This document shows positions 11,990 through 24,667 of a stretch of 64,000 nucleotides of DNA, piece by piece. Each line of letters begins with the position of its first letter. The first letter of the stretch is position 1. The notes beneath the pieces were generated by a model. The model was not told the DNA's origin. It was given only the letters and a program-made list of their open reading frames with translations, and ran no database searches. The position numbers and the translations under genes are program-made. The DNA is from Rugalucina vietnamica (Eukaryota; Mollusca; Bivalvia; Lucinida; Lucinidae), in contig OZ024874.1 of assembly GCA_964017185.1 (NCBI GenBank), forward strand, positions 56,680,356 to 56,744,355. Reading direction: 5' to 3'.

Positions 11990-12600
11990 GTGACTTTCTA
12001 CTGTGTGTGCTTCATGGTAAGGGCTCTCATATCGCCTAGTTTCAGTTTCTGGTAAAGTATTGCCACTTATTTGAAAGTTTAATTAATTCGTGGAAGATGT
12101 CACATATGACCTGAATGGCTAAACAGATGTCCAACGGACAATATATTTGATAGAAAATGCAGGAAATATTTTCCAAAGGAGTTGCAAAGCAGGTAATACT
12201 AAATAATAACATCAAAATCGCTTTGAAAATGTAATATAAAGTTTTCAGTCTGTTCGCTCGTTTTGATCCCATTCCTCTTTGGAAAGCGTTCATTGCCAGG
12301 CGATATCCGTTTGTACTTTGAACATCAAAAATTGTAAATATAGCGGTAATCGGACAACTTGGCCCCTCTGCCTTCACAGCCTCTAGTCACCTTGGCTACA
12401 CATCTCTAACAAATATTGAACCAAACTTAAAGTCGGACGGTCAGTCGAAGATGAGATCATACAAATGTGTTTGATACAATGATGTTAAAAAAACGGTCAT
12501 TTGTAAAAGAAAAAAGCCCAGGAATTCATCTTATTATGCAATAGTTGAATGATGCATGTAACTGAAAATGTGGTCTGTTTAGCACTTCGTATACATACTT
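11990..12600. other. Stretch without recognisable gene
   Basis: AT-rich sequence downstream of the coiled-coil ORF. A minus-strand frame of about 110 codons is open here, but it lacks an ATG start and shows no domain. I see no repeat family or exon pair. Confidence 0.4.
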
Positions 12601-12896
12601 TATGATGGTACGGTACTGGCGCCTAATATTTTAAAACATACCCCAGTCATATACCTGGCCTCCGAAAAAGCGACCCATATAATTATTTGATTGTATGAAA
12701 TGTTGACATATAAATTTGGAGCGGCAAACCAGCATTCTGGTTTCCGACCAGGTCCGACACAAACCAGTCAGTACAGCAACAGAAACTATTTAGATGTCAC
12801 AGGCGAGGTTACCATGCCGGAAATGACGAGACAATCATCTTTTGCTGCTCGCAGCCCTAGCACAGACCCACACTGAGCCAACAAATATCACAGGCG

Positions 12897-12990
12897 AGAA
12901 AAAAAGAACAGGGCCCGACCGGGACGCGTACCTAGGGCCTCTTGTTTACCGTGCGGACTCTCTGCCTACTGAGCTAGCGAGCCACATGTA
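12897..12990 (-). mobile_element. tRNA-derived SINE head
   Basis: On the minus strand a near-perfect A box, TAGCTCAGTAGGC (complement at 12964-12976), is followed after about 40 bases by GTACGCGTCCCGGTCGGG, a B-box-like segment. The 5' and 3' ends do not pair as a tRNA acceptor stem, so this is called a SINE head and not a tRNA gene. Confidence 0.6.
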
Positions 12991-13719
12991 AGCCTGTTGC
13001 ATAGACTTTCTAGATTTTAGGCCATCCGTAAAATGTATACCCCTTTAAACTCCACTGATAAAACTGGGGTTAACTCAACTGTGGTATACCTATTTATTCT
13101 TGTTTGCCTTAAACATAGATTGTGGTACTCATTAGAACCGCTTCGCTGAGGCGGTTCTTACATGCACCCTTAATCTATTTTTTAGCACAAATATGAAAAT
13201 AAAGTTTGCAACTGATTTTTTGTATTTTTTAAACCTGAAAAAAAGTATCTGTATATGGCATGGGTATGGTTTTGTAATGTTTAGAAAGTAAAGTGGTTGT
13301 GCTATCCATACAGCGAAAACAAAGGCTGCTGATCAGTGCCTTTGTTTTTTCGCATATAGGCAAAACTATACCTGCTTTGTCAGTAACACAATTGAGATTT
13401 ACAGGAAGTGTTCAGTTTGCTATATAATACAGAGACGAACATCACGTCATCCCCGCACACCCCTTATCAGAGCTATAAGGTGTACAAATAGCCCCCTCTT
13501 TTCAAACTCAAGTATATGACTGGTACAAGTTTTCTTATTAAATGACCACATGTTTCTGGCATCTCTGATTAGATGCAAGAAGTCAAACTTAAACATGTTA
13601 AATGGATTTACAAGTATCAATAATTTGTATACCTTTGCATAATAAGAAAACCAACATGCTGCATATGCGAAAACAAAGGCGCAGCCTCAGCTTCGCAGTA
13701 GCTGATTAGAGCCTTTGTT

Positions 13720-14651
13720 AGCTCGCCTGCAGGAAGTGCATAGAGCTATTGTAGTCACCTCGGTCGTGCGCGTTTATGTGTGCGTCCGCGTCCGCGTCAC
13801 ACTTTCGGTTAAAGTTTTTTATAAGTCTATATCTCTTGACCATGTTGATGGATCAAGTTGATACTTTGCATGTTGCTAGATATTGGTCTGAAGTTTTACG
13901 CAGTACCATCATGACCCACCCTGGGTGACCTTGAGGTCAAGGTCACGGACTTAGAAATTTTGTGTTTAAGTTTTTGGTTTATGTTTTTGTGAGTCTATAT
14001 CTCTTGACCATATTGATGGATTGAGTTGATACTTTGCATGTTGCTAGATATTGGTCTGAAGTTTTACGCAGTACCATCATGACCCACCCTGGGTGCCTTG
14101 AGGTCAAGGTCACGGACTTAGAAATTTTGTGTTAAAGTTTTTGGTTAAAGTTTTTGTAAGTCTATATCTCTTGACCTTATTGATGGATTGAGTTGATACT
14201 TTGCATGTTGCTAGATATTGGTCTGAAGTTTTATGCAGTACCCTGGGTGACCTTGAGGTCAAGGTCACAGACTTAGAAATTTTGTGTTAAATTTTTTGGT
14301 TAAAGTCTAAATCTCTTGAACATGTTGATGGATAAAGTTGTTACTTGCATGTTGATAGATATTGGTCTCAGGTTTTATGCTGTACATCACAACTCACCTG
14401 GATGACCTTAAGGTCAGGGTCACGGACTTGGAAGTTTTGTGTTTAAGTTTTGGTTAATGTTTTTATAAGTCTATATCTCTTGAACATGTAGATTGATCAA
14501 GTTGATACTTTGCATTTGTCTTAAGTTTTATGTTGTACCATCATGACCCACCTGAGTGACCTTGAGGTCAAGGTCATGGGTCATAGATTTTAACAGATGT
14601 AGTGGCAAAGCACAAGTCAGGCGAGCTACGCTGTCCTGCGACAGCTCTTAT
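13720..14651 (+). mobile_element. Element C, complete copy
   Basis: The head AGCTCGCCTGCAGGAAGTGC with ATAGAGCT forms a hairpin with a GGAAG loop. A TGCGTCCGCGTCCGCGTC segment follows, then about 4.5 tandem units of roughly 165 bp. The element ends CAGGCGAGCTACGCTGTCCT then GCGACAGCTCTTA, with a GCTGTC/GACAGC tail hairpin. CAGGCGAGCT is the exact complement of the head start AGCTCGCCTG. Core units carry TGACCTTGAGGTCAAGGTCA. The element sits in the T-tract of a MITE D copy (..GCCTTTGTT, then ..TTTTTGTC). Confidence 0.8.
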
Positions 14652-15616
14652 TTTTGTCTGTCAAGATAGCACAACCACTTTTCTTTCTAAACATTATGAA
14701 AACACACCCATACCTAGATACATTTTTCAGTCGAAAAAGTCGATATTTTTCTTAGTGTTAGAACCGCCTCGAAGAGAGTATTAACAATCTATGTTTTAGA
14801 CCAAAATTTAAAAGGGTATACTTTTCACGGACATGTTCTCATGATGATCTGAAATCTCGGTCTGACTATTTTCGGTTGTTGTACTGACTGGTTTGTGTCG
14901 GACCTGATCGGAAATCAGAACGTTGGTTTGCGACGCCGCTCCAAATTTATACATTACATTTTCGTACAATCAAATACATGGGCCCCTTTTTTTCGGAGGC
15001 CAGATATATGACTGGGGTAAGTTTTGAAATATTAGGAGCCATACCCGTATCAAAATTACCTACCCCCGAAGTGCATCATAAATAAAATATAAGTTTGATC
15101 CTTTGGAAGCAGTAAAAACATTCAAAGGGAGGTATGGGCCATGTATAAAGTTCTAACCTTCATTGCTAAAATATTTACATTTCCGATGCAAATCCTTCAT
15201 GAACCTATGGAACTGAAGTGCCGTTCATAATTCCATGAACACATTGTGTCACGCGACGTCAATTGATCAGGTCATTACGTCAAAAAGACCAAAGCTCTCG
15301 GCAATGTGATTGGACATTGTTAACGTCATGACGTCATTGATGCCGTTCTGCTGTTTGAAGACACTCTGAAGACTTTCTATTTGCTTGTAAATGTTTTCGC
15401 CTCGGTCCTTTTTCAACAAGGTCCTTTTTCAACAAGCGAAAGAAAGAACTGGATGTAAATAATATAAGAAATGAGTGTAATCGTTCTTATGTTTATGGAG
15501 CTGTCGCTACTGCTAGCAAAGTTTACATGAGCATCCTGGGTTTGTTACAGCTCTGCTTTAAGTGATTTTGTAGCCAATTTTGTATGTAGGAAGGAGAAGG
15601 AAGGAGAGGAATTATA

Positions 15617-16240
15617 CTATCTATGGAGCGAAAACAATGGCTCTGATCAGTAACTGCACAGCTGAGCTGAGCCTTTGTTTTCGCATATGGTTTTCTGATG
15701 TCTGGGCCTCTATTTCAGGAACAAGACGAGTGTTTGGTGTGAGGAGCTGTCATCAGGAAGTCACATGGTCTACAGATGGTTGCTGGAGGAGCAGGTCATC
15801 ACAACCTCAGCACAGGTGGGTGTCAGCATTTGAGCAGCCATATGAGAAAACCGGAATTTCGCCTATACGCAGATCAGCTTTGCAGTTACTGCGAAGCTGA
15901 TCAGTGCCTTTTGTTTTTGCTATTCGGATAGTACAGTTCCTTGTCTTCCTAAACCCGAAATTTCAAGCATCAGTAGCTGCGCAGTGCGGTTTGCGTCAGA
16001 CAAGGTAGTAAACCTAAAAAAAAAAGGTTTCCTCATGTCACAGCTCATTTGAAACAAGACATGAGAAAACCTGTCTGGGGTTTCCGATCAGCTCTGACAC
16101 AAACTGGCATGTACAGAGGAAGGCTAGGAGCTTGAAGTTTTAAATTTAAAATGAAGGATTGTACTCTTTGTGTAGGTAAAAACAAAGGCATTGATCAGCT
16201 GTGCAATTACTGTACTAAAACAATGTGTATGACAAGCAAG
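15617..16240. mobile_element. Cluster of MITE D copies
   Basis: A partial copy (15.62-15.70 kb) and a full copy at 15831-16052 with ends GAGCAGCCATATGAGAAAAC and GGTTTCCTCATGTCACAGCTC-like are followed by a third partial copy from 16.06 kb. The full copy contains a strong central foldback: CAGATCAGCTTTGCAGTTAC, then TGCGAAGCTGATCAGTGCC. The 106-codon frame at 15580-15900 runs through these copies and is not treated as a gene. Confidence 0.7.
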
Positions 16241-17544
16241 ATGACTAGCTCTTCACCAGCAAGGTAGCCATCTGGCTAGTATTAACCAAAAATAAAGACG
16301 GCCAGGACAGCAATAAAGAAGACAGACCAAAAACACAGCATTATTTAAAGATAACTAGATGCACAACCGCCTTTAAACGGTCACTAAAGATACTTGTGTG
16401 CTTAAATTGATTTTGCAGGGCCCCCATTCCTTGCCTTGTAAATTATACCCCCCGCAAAATGAAGTTTTAGGGGGGTATACTGTTTTCAGCCTGTCCGTCA
16501 TTCCGTCATTCCATCAACATTTTGACAACTTTGATGAATAACTTGAGTAGCTTTTGCCTAATTCTTTTCAAATTTTCACCACACTTGCACCATTAGACAA
16601 TACATGTGTGGTATGAATTTAGGGGCCAAAGGGTCAGTATTGCAAGAGTTATGTGACTTTTTAAGTCTTCATATAATGTGTTTGCCATAGTACTGCAAAT
16701 ACATATAGGCTATCACATGGTACATGTATATGGCAGAGGTGCACCATGCCGGGGATTTTTGTAGACATATATTTTCTAAAAGCCAGTACCCTAAACTACT
16801 AAATGCCGCTTGTTAGCACTCTGACTGCTGGGGCTTTATCGTACCAGAGCATGTTACGTACGTTACCGATGTATGATTTTTAAATTCAAGCTGCTAAGGG
16901 GATCACCAAAATTTATGACAAAAAGCAAATATTTGACAAGAACTTTACCTTTAGATATGTAGCAGAGATGTTACCTAATCTAACAGGACCAAATTCAGTA
17001 ATATTCAGATATCATGACTACTCGTACGATAGAAGTAACGTAAATAACCTTTGTAATTTGGCATATCCGCCGTGTTTCATTTCTTATAGAATATAGCTTA
17101 GACCAAATATCAAAATACAATTTATATTATAGTTATTTACAATCCTTGCCCTTCAAAATGACATATAGTGGAGCTCTCTGTGACCTTTCATTACTCCATA
17201 GATGCTGATTGTCTTCCCCTACCCCCATTTAAATATTATGCCTATTAATAACCATGTCCCAGCAGAAACAGAACAAAGACACTTCCTTTCCCGAACAACG
17301 TCCCGGTTTTCGAAATAAAGCTTCCAAAGGTATTAAAAGCAAATGGTAAATCAACTATAGACCATGCTTCATGATAATGGTAGCATATTTTACCTTATGT
17401 CATGGTAACGTATGTAACAATTTTGTATTTTCACTATAGAATCATATACTTCTATGATTAATTGCAGATTATCATTTTTCTCTAACAGTTATTTCAATTA
17501 GAAAACTAAATTTATTGAATATCTGTGCTAAAAGGTATTAAAAG

Positions 17545-18478
17545 TAGGGATGTCATTCGGTGTCAAATTTAAGGTTCGGACGTTCGGAAACAAACATCCG
17601 GATGGTTCGAACGTTCGCAATTTTTCAGATCATGCCATATATTACATGTACATTTACATAAGTGTCAATCGAGTGCTCCCTTGAAAGAACATTCATAATC
17701 AAGAGTTACTGAGCTTGGCGTTGTTTCCGTTGACGTGACGCAGAAACGCCATGTTATTTATGAAAGTTCATTTACATTCACAAAAGTAACAAACATCACA
17801 GTAGAACAACATTACCCAAACTACCTCTATAATGCAAAATTAAATAATGCCATTATCAAAAGTTCATGAGCATTCACCGAGTTTCCACTTTGTCGAACTG
17901 GCGCGTCAGCAAACAAATTCAATTTAGTCACATTATACATGTATAAAATCTTAGTTTTCTGAATTTGCTTCTTCTTTGCATTAACGGAACAGCTTAGGAA
18001 TCCGCCTATTTGATTTGTCGAATTAAGATCATAGTACAACATGTAAGCATTCTTGTTTTGTTTAATCCCAAAATATATCTGTCAATCATCTGACATGTTG
18101 TTTTGCTGGGCGACGGTCTGTATAATTATTATTTGCATAAGTGTGAATCATATCGTTTTCAAAAGGAAACAAAAGAGGCCAATTATCATCTTTAATCCTT
18201 TCTGTGTTTATTGTCGCTTCCCCTTTACATGCATTGTCCCATTAATCTGTTACACCTTAGTGACCTTTGACGCTACATGTGTTTTAGAAATTCATATTAA
18301 ATACCTTGTATCCTATTCTGCTAAGTAGATATTGTGTATTTTTGTCATACATTAATGGAAATTTACCTAAATATGGGAAATGTTGATTTTTTAGCGAACG
18401 TCCGGATGCTAAAATTTGGATCCGAACTTCGGTACGGGATCCGAAGTTCGAACGTTCGGACTCCGGTTGACATCCCTA
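17545..18478. mobile_element. hAT-type MITE L with perfect 8-bp target duplication
   Basis: The element starts TAGGGATGTCA and ends TGACATCCCTA (11-bp perfect inverted repeats). Sub-terminal GTTCGGACGTTCGGA / TTCGAACGTTCGGA motifs lie inside both ends. The flanks are identical 8-mers, ATTAAAAG at 17537-17544 and 18479-18486. An 8-bp duplication is the hallmark of hAT transposition. The interior has no transposase. Confidence 0.85.
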
Positions 18479-19317
18479 ATTAAAAGCACACAAAAATCAA
18501 CTACAGACCATGATTCATGATAACGGTAACATACTTTACGTAAAGGCATGGTAACGTACATAACAGTTTTGTATTTTCTCTATAGTATCAAGTACTTATA
18601 ATTTATAGCAGATTATCATTCGTCTCCCATAATTATTTCAATTAGTTAATTAAATTTACTGAATATCTGTCCTAAAAATAAAAGAAAGGAGAGCCAAAAG
18701 GGCAACAATCGCTCACCTAGTAACAATTAAGTCTGAAAAGGATTCAATCAATAACAGGAATGAAATAAAGTTTATTTATTGCGGTTCTATTCACTAAAAC
18801 AAATTAATCAAAGCTTATTTGCGTATTCTAATTATTGTATAATTCCATTATGATCGTAGAAGACTCACGTGACAGATTTACCGTTATAAATCTGAATGAC
18901 TCGCCTGTTGTGGTTGGTCAAACACATTCACTTCCTTCATAATGTTAATGGTAAATCTGTGATGTCAGTCTACTATGATTGGTATAATATATATTACGTA
19001 TCAAATGGACCATAAAGTGAATGATCTAAAGAACATAATATTAGTAGAATGAGCAGCTATTTCACTAAAGATGACCATACAACTACCTGAACTTAACTAC
19101 TTCTGTGTGACTTCAGAAATCACACCAAAACCTAAAACCAATACATGTAGGACCACAAAAGAAGCACAACCTTGAGAAGTTTTTAAATCAATGTAAAGTT
19201 GTGTGGATTTGTTTATAAAATGCATCCATTTTTCCCCCAAAAAACGGAAATTACACCAAAGATACAGCCTGCTATATGTTTTCTAAGTATTAGCGCCTAA
19301 TTGTCAATTTAAATTGT

Positions 19318-19790
19318 TTTTTCCCACCTCGGTTTTTACAATATGAATTTCTTTCTGATTGCGGCTTTTCCTGATCATTGCCTTCTTGTACCATTTTAGG
19401 ATCCCAGGAAACACAACTGAAACTACTGACTGACTGACTATCTGATCACTGGTTAACCGCTCAGGTCTAAGCCTGTCCAGGAATAGTGGTTAAGTCAAGT
19501 CATCCATACATATAAGTCTCAATGGTTTAGTTGGGTGGTTATATTTGAAGCAATTTTTGGATGTCATGACGTCCTAATTTTGGGTATAAGTCCCATAAAA
19601 TGGAGGCAACGTCCCGACATGACCATAGCTGTTGACTGGGACGCTAAGCATCAATTCAAACAAACAAAGAAACTTTGGTATAAGTACCTGATTGTTAGTT
19701 TGTTTTTTTCCCCACCTCGGTTTTTGGAGTGGGAATCATTTTCTGATTGCGACTTTTCCTGCTCTTTGCCTACTTGTACCTTTTTGGAGC
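19318..19790 (+). repeat. Two short CTCGGTTTTT repeats and a SINE-like fragment inside M
   Basis: CCACCTCGGTTTTTACAATA.. (19.33 kb) and CCACCTCGGTTTTTGGAGTG.. (19.71 kb) each continue into TTTCTGATTGCG(G/A)CTTTTCCTG and CTTGTACC; a third copy interrupts the GA minisatellite at 10.7 kb. Between the two lies ATAGCTGTTGACTGGGACGC with a CAAACAAACAAAG tail. The 123-codon frame over this stretch is not credible as a gene. The rest of M (about 18.7-22.3 kb) shows no gene. Confidence 0.55.
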
Positions 19791-22700
19791 AAAAGAAAAC
19801 TGCCAGTGGACTGAGCAAGACACACGAAGGGTCTGGCCCCAGCCCAGCCTACTTAAACACTATTTCGAGACACGTCAAAATCAGTCAGGAGAATTTTCAT
19901 TCCTGACTTACTGTACATATGAACATGTACTTCTTACATACGTTTAAATAAGATATTGAAGGTGCTATAGAATGGTCATGCTTACAAATTCACCATCTTA
20001 GGTGTCACCATCTTAGGTGTAACATGTTTTATCTTGTTCTCAAGAGCAGCATATGCCGTAGTTCAAAGGAGATGTGATCAAAGATATAACCGCTAGAGTG
20101 ACCATAGTACATTCACTCATTAATATTATACATTGTCATGGAAACCGGAGTTCTATTCTGATCTGGTTCTTCCTTATGCATTTAAACTGCAGAACTGTAT
20201 CCGTCTAAATAAAATACATGTAGCTCGCGGTATCGCAGACAGTAAATGCGCAAAATGACAAATTTTCGTGATCTAGAGGAAAGCTGTTAAGTGTTTTATG
20301 TCCCATAACCACTATGGTCGCTTGCTACTGATTGTTTTAAAGTGATGCTTTGGATTAAATCATTACTTGATCTTAGATGCAGTAGATATAATATATTTTG
20401 TTTGTTGCCATTTTTGTCGGCCATATACTTGTAGAAGATTTACGGTAAAGAAAGTCTCGAACAACCACGTTCTCCTTGGTTCGACATTGTACCACTAGGT
20501 CACCACGCTCCCCACTGTGTATCTTGGTTCAGAATTAAGTAGTGACTACATTGTAGCATTATCATCATTAACAACCTAATTATGTTTGGGTTTTGCAGAT
20601 GACATACAAGTATCCATCTTTCACTAATCAATAAAAAAATTAATCATCCAAGGCAGGTTAGGTGTATAACCAATCAAAAGGAACACAACCTCAAGGAGTC
20701 GCGCTTAATGTTGTTCTCAATGGAGAAGAACGCTCACTTAGCACTGCCACTCTCTGTCTTACCACATCGGTTCGGTATAATTATAATCATTTATAATTTC
20801 ACTAACAAAGTACATTTGCCAGCATTTTTTTCAGCAGTCACATTTAAGAAAACATATGAGATTTTCTTTTCTGTGTAATACAAAACACATTGTGGTCTAA
20901 CATTACAATATCGTGTAGTTTCCTGCAGAAAATACCAATTTAGAATGCCACAGTTTTGACATAATAAAAGTAAATAAAGACATCTTGCAAACCACACGAA
21001 AATTCCACCATATTAATCAATCCCCTGGATTATGGTATGACGTTTGAATTACCAATAGCACTCTCACCTTGACGACATCAATCTTGACGTCAATAGACAT
21101 ATCTGCAAGGCTCATTTTTATGTAGCTTTAACAAGTTTAGCCATATAGTGCCTTATTCCGCACTAGCTGTAAGGCTATGTCACATAATCATGGCTAAAGT
21201 CAATCAACCCACCTTCACATTTTGCTAGCATAGGTATGACGAAGATTGATTGTACTATTGTGATATCCAGTGAATTTCATTGATTGATTGGAAGACTGAT
21301 TAGAATATATAATGATGATCAACACTGAAACCATTTTAGAGCCAAATTCTGAAATCTAAGGTGATGTGTTTTATTTTCGTTCAGATTCATAAGCATTTAG
21401 GAATCTCAGCCCTTTTTGTATGAGTGAATTGACTTTACGACACTTATCGTTATCTACGTTACCATATGACAAGACACTAGGCGACATGCATTAAGGTGGC
21501 ATTGTGTTAGTATTAAGCTTGTAACCATTAAAACAATGGTGATTTTAAACTGAAAATGCGTCATTGAATTGAGTTTTTTCCCAATGACCCTTCAAGAAAC
21601 TATAATATGTATCTCCAAATATGTATATGCCAAATACATATATGTAGGCAAACAAGAACGACACAAGTTTCACTCAATAGCATACAGTTGCAAACATTGT
21701 TGGTTAAATAATTTGGACAGCAGACTTAGTTGCAAACACTAAATTCATTATTTCGAAGCAAATCCTCACAACTTATTTCACCTCAGCCCTCTGTATGAAG
21801 GGAATGTTCCTACGGTATCTTGCCGTTATCTACGTTACCAATGACAAACCACTCAGTAACAATAAATAAGGTGCCATTGGGTTATGATAAGTTTACCATT
21901 TAGACAATGTCAAGTTTTTACAAGAAATGTATCGCTGAATTGTACTATTCCCCGGTGTCCCTTTGAGAATGACTAAGTATGATTTAGTTATACACGTAAA
22001 TATATGTATACTGGCAAGTGGGGACGACACAAGTTTCAATATATGACATGCAGCTGCAAACAAAGAACAAATGTTTGAGTAAACTAATTCAGATAAGAGA
22101 CATAATTCAAAAATATTTACACACGGTCAGTTTGTTTATTTGCATTAGAAATTCGATGTACTGTTTGTTCATATGGAACGTCTACTGTATATTTTGTTAC
22201 ATACGTTACCATACGTGGTACAGTGAATAATGTTCATAGAAAAGCATCTGTTTTAGCATATTTTTCCTATTTGCTAATTTGCGTGTTTGTTTTAACGCTA
22301 AACTTCTTAGAAAATTCACCAAATGTTGATTTTATGGCGATTCTCAAGAAATTGGCAACATGTCACGTACGTAACTCATTCAAAAGGCCGCTACGTCCAA
22401 ACGCCCCAACGGTCACAGTGCTAACAAGTGTCATTTTGAAGGGAATTGAATGGGCTTTCAGAAAATTATACCCTACAAAAATCCCCGGCATGGTGCACCA
22501 GGGTCTGTTGGCTCCTCAACGTCTAATACTTTGTGAAATCAACTTCTCTTACTGATTTCAGTGTTTCCTTTTGATATTTTGCTGATATGTTTCAGATATA
22601 TTGCAGATGTGCATGAACAATTATCATGCTGAAAAAATCATTTTTGAGAAATTTACAGCATTTTTAACTTAGCAAATTTTCAATAATTCCTTATACATGT

Positions 22701-24667
22701 ATTCCATAATGGTTGGTAGTGCATACTTTGTGAAATCAACTCCTTCTAGGGCTTTCAGTATTTCTTTTCAGTACTTTGCAGACATGTTACAGACATATTG
22801 AAGATGTGCATGTGGAATTATAATGCTGAAAAAAATAATTTTTGACAAATTTACAGCATAATTCTGTCATTCCGTCATTCCGTCAGCATTTTGACAACTT
22901 TGATGAATAACTTGAGTAGCTTTTGCCTGATTCTTTTCAAATTTTCACCACACTTGCACCATCAGACAATACATGTGTGGTATGAATTTAGGGGCCAAAG
23001 GGTCAGTATTGCAAGAGTTATGGGACTTTTTAAGTCTTCATATAATGTGTTTGCCATAGTACTGCAAGTACATACTTTGTGAAATCAACTTCTCTGACAG
23101 ATTTCAATGTGTCCTTTTGATATTTTGCTGATATGTTTTAGATATATTGCAGATGTGCATGAACAATTATCATGCTGAAAAAATCATTTTTGAGAAATTT
23201 ACAGCATTTTTTAACTTAGCAAATTTTCAATAATTCCTTATACATGTATTCCATAATGGTTGGTAGTGCATACTTTGTGAAATCAACTCCTTCTAGGGCT
23301 TTCAGTATTTCTTTTCAGTACTTTGCAGACATGTTACAGACATATTGAAGATATGCATGTGGATTTATAATGCTGAAAAAAAAAATTGACAAATTTACAG
23401 CATTTTTTAACTTTGCCATTTTTCGTCTTTGCAGCAGCATTTTGACATCTATGCTGAATAACTTGAGTAGCTTTTGTCTGATTTGTTTCAATTTTTCACC
23501 ACACTTGCACCATCAGGCAATACATGTGTGGTATGAATTTAGGGGCTCAAGGGTCAGTATTGCAAGAGTTATGGGACTTTTTAATTCTTCATCAAACATG
23601 TTTGCCATAGCTGAAAATACATACTTTGTGAAATCAACTCCTCTTACAGCTTTCAATGTTTCCTTTTAATATTTTGCTGATATATTTCAGATATATTGCA
23701 GATGTGCATGAACACTTGTCAATATGAAAAAAATCATTTTTGACAAATTTACAGCATTTTTAACTTCGCAAATTTTCTATATTTGCTTATATTCAATAAT
23801 GGTTGGTAGTGCATACTTTGTGAAATCAACTCCTCATAGGGCTTTCAGTATTTCTTTTCAGTACTTTGCAGATATGTTACAGACATATTGAAGATGTGCA
23901 TATAGAATTATAATGCTGAAAAAATAATTTTTGACAAATTAACAGCATTTTTTAACTTTGCCATTTTTCGACCATTGCTTATATATTTAATAATGGTTGG
24001 TAGTTCATAGTTTGTGAAATCAACTTCTCTTAGGGCTTTCAATATTTCTTTTCAATACTTTGCAGACATGTTCCACACATATTGAAGATGTGCATGAATA
24101 ATTATAATGCTGAAAAAATAATTTTTGACTAATTTACAGCAATTTTTAACATAGCCATTTCTTGACCATTGCTTATATACAATAAGGGTTTGTGAAATCA
24201 ACTCCTCCTAGGGCTTTCAGTATTTCTTTTCAATACTTTGCAGACATGTTCCACACATATTGAAGATGTGCATGAATAATTATAATACTGAAAAAGTGAT
24301 TTTTGACAAATTTACATCATTTTTCAACATAGCCATTTCTTGACCATTGCTTATATACAATAATAATTTTGCGGGGGGTATACTGAAAGCCTTGCTTGCA
24401 GCTAATTTCTAGTTGAGTCTGCTATGATTGCTTCATTTGCTATTCAGTGGTTAATGCATATCAAAATGTTAATTGATTTATTTGAGAATTGTCAGAGAAT
24501 TTGCCTTTGAAGTCTTACCACACAAATTATTATGAATAAAATGAAATTTACATCACTGAACACTTTGAAATTGCATTCTCTGTCATTTTCTTATAATATT
24601 TCTTAGCTGTCAATTTTGCTCCGTCTCCAGTGAAACCTATAGAGTAGCCACATCAGATGTAATTAAA

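Larger units (their letters stand above)
12608..15050. mobile_element. Long inverted-repeat (foldback) element P with nested insertions
   Basis: Blocks on the left recur inverted on the right in mirrored order. GCCTAATATTTTAAAACATA (12.62 kb) answers AAATATTAGGAGCC (15.03 kb). GGTTTCCGACCAGGTCCGAC (12.74 kb) answers GTCGGACCTGATCGG (14.9 kb). AAACATAGATTGT with AGAACCGC (13.11-13.15 kb) answers AGAACCGCCTC with ACAATCTATGTTT (14.76-14.8 kb). GTTTAGAAAGTAAAGTGGTT (13.28 kb) answers its complement at 14.68 kb. The arms are roughly 0.4-0.7 kb. The centre holds MITE D pieces and element C; a SINE lies in the left arm. No transposase is visible. Confidence 0.65.
16704..22527. mobile_element. Element M, about 5.8 kb with long inverted repeats, no visible transposase
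   Basis: GTGCACCATGCCGGGGATTT with TTGTAG at 16739-16764 is mirrored exactly at 22473-22498, and the similarity extends inward for roughly 150 bp (e.g. CTTGTTAGCACT against AGTGCTAACAAG). The outer ends abut element G sequence. ACGTTACC/GGTAACGT motifs recur near both ends (16.85, 17.03, 17.4, 18.53, 21.46, 21.83, 22.2 kb). There is no open frame with a recognisable catalytic motif, so it is a non-autonomous or decayed DNA transposon. It carries the hAT-type MITE L, a SINE-like fragment and two short dispersed repeats. Confidence 0.7.
16444..24412 (+). mobile_element. Element G, copy 1, interrupted by element M
   Basis: The head TATACCCCCCGCAAAA (16444-16459), loop TGAAG and TTTTAGGGGGGTATA form a hairpin, followed by GTCCGTCATTCCGTC-type simple sequence. 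Core units of roughly 180 bp recur from 22.5 to 24.36 kb and include TTTGTGAAATCAACTCCTCC and GGGCTTTCAGTATTTCTTTT. The tail TTTTGCGGGGGGTATA (24367-24382) is the exact complement of the head, and the 3' end is AATTTCTAG-TT. The core is split at about 16.70 and 22.53 kb by element M; G sequence resumes on the far side. Confidence 0.8.

Noticed and set aside
12042-12377. 111-codon minus-strand frame with hydrophobic stretches
   Set aside because: No ATG start (GTG only), no domain or splice support; AT-rich sequence makes a chance frame plausible.
12897-12990. tRNA gene on the minus strand
   Set aside because: The A and B boxes are good but no acceptor stem pairs; it fits a SINE head better.
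19535-19906. 123-codon plus-strand ORF
   Set aside because: It spans a SINE-like tail and a short dispersed repeat inside element M; no domain.
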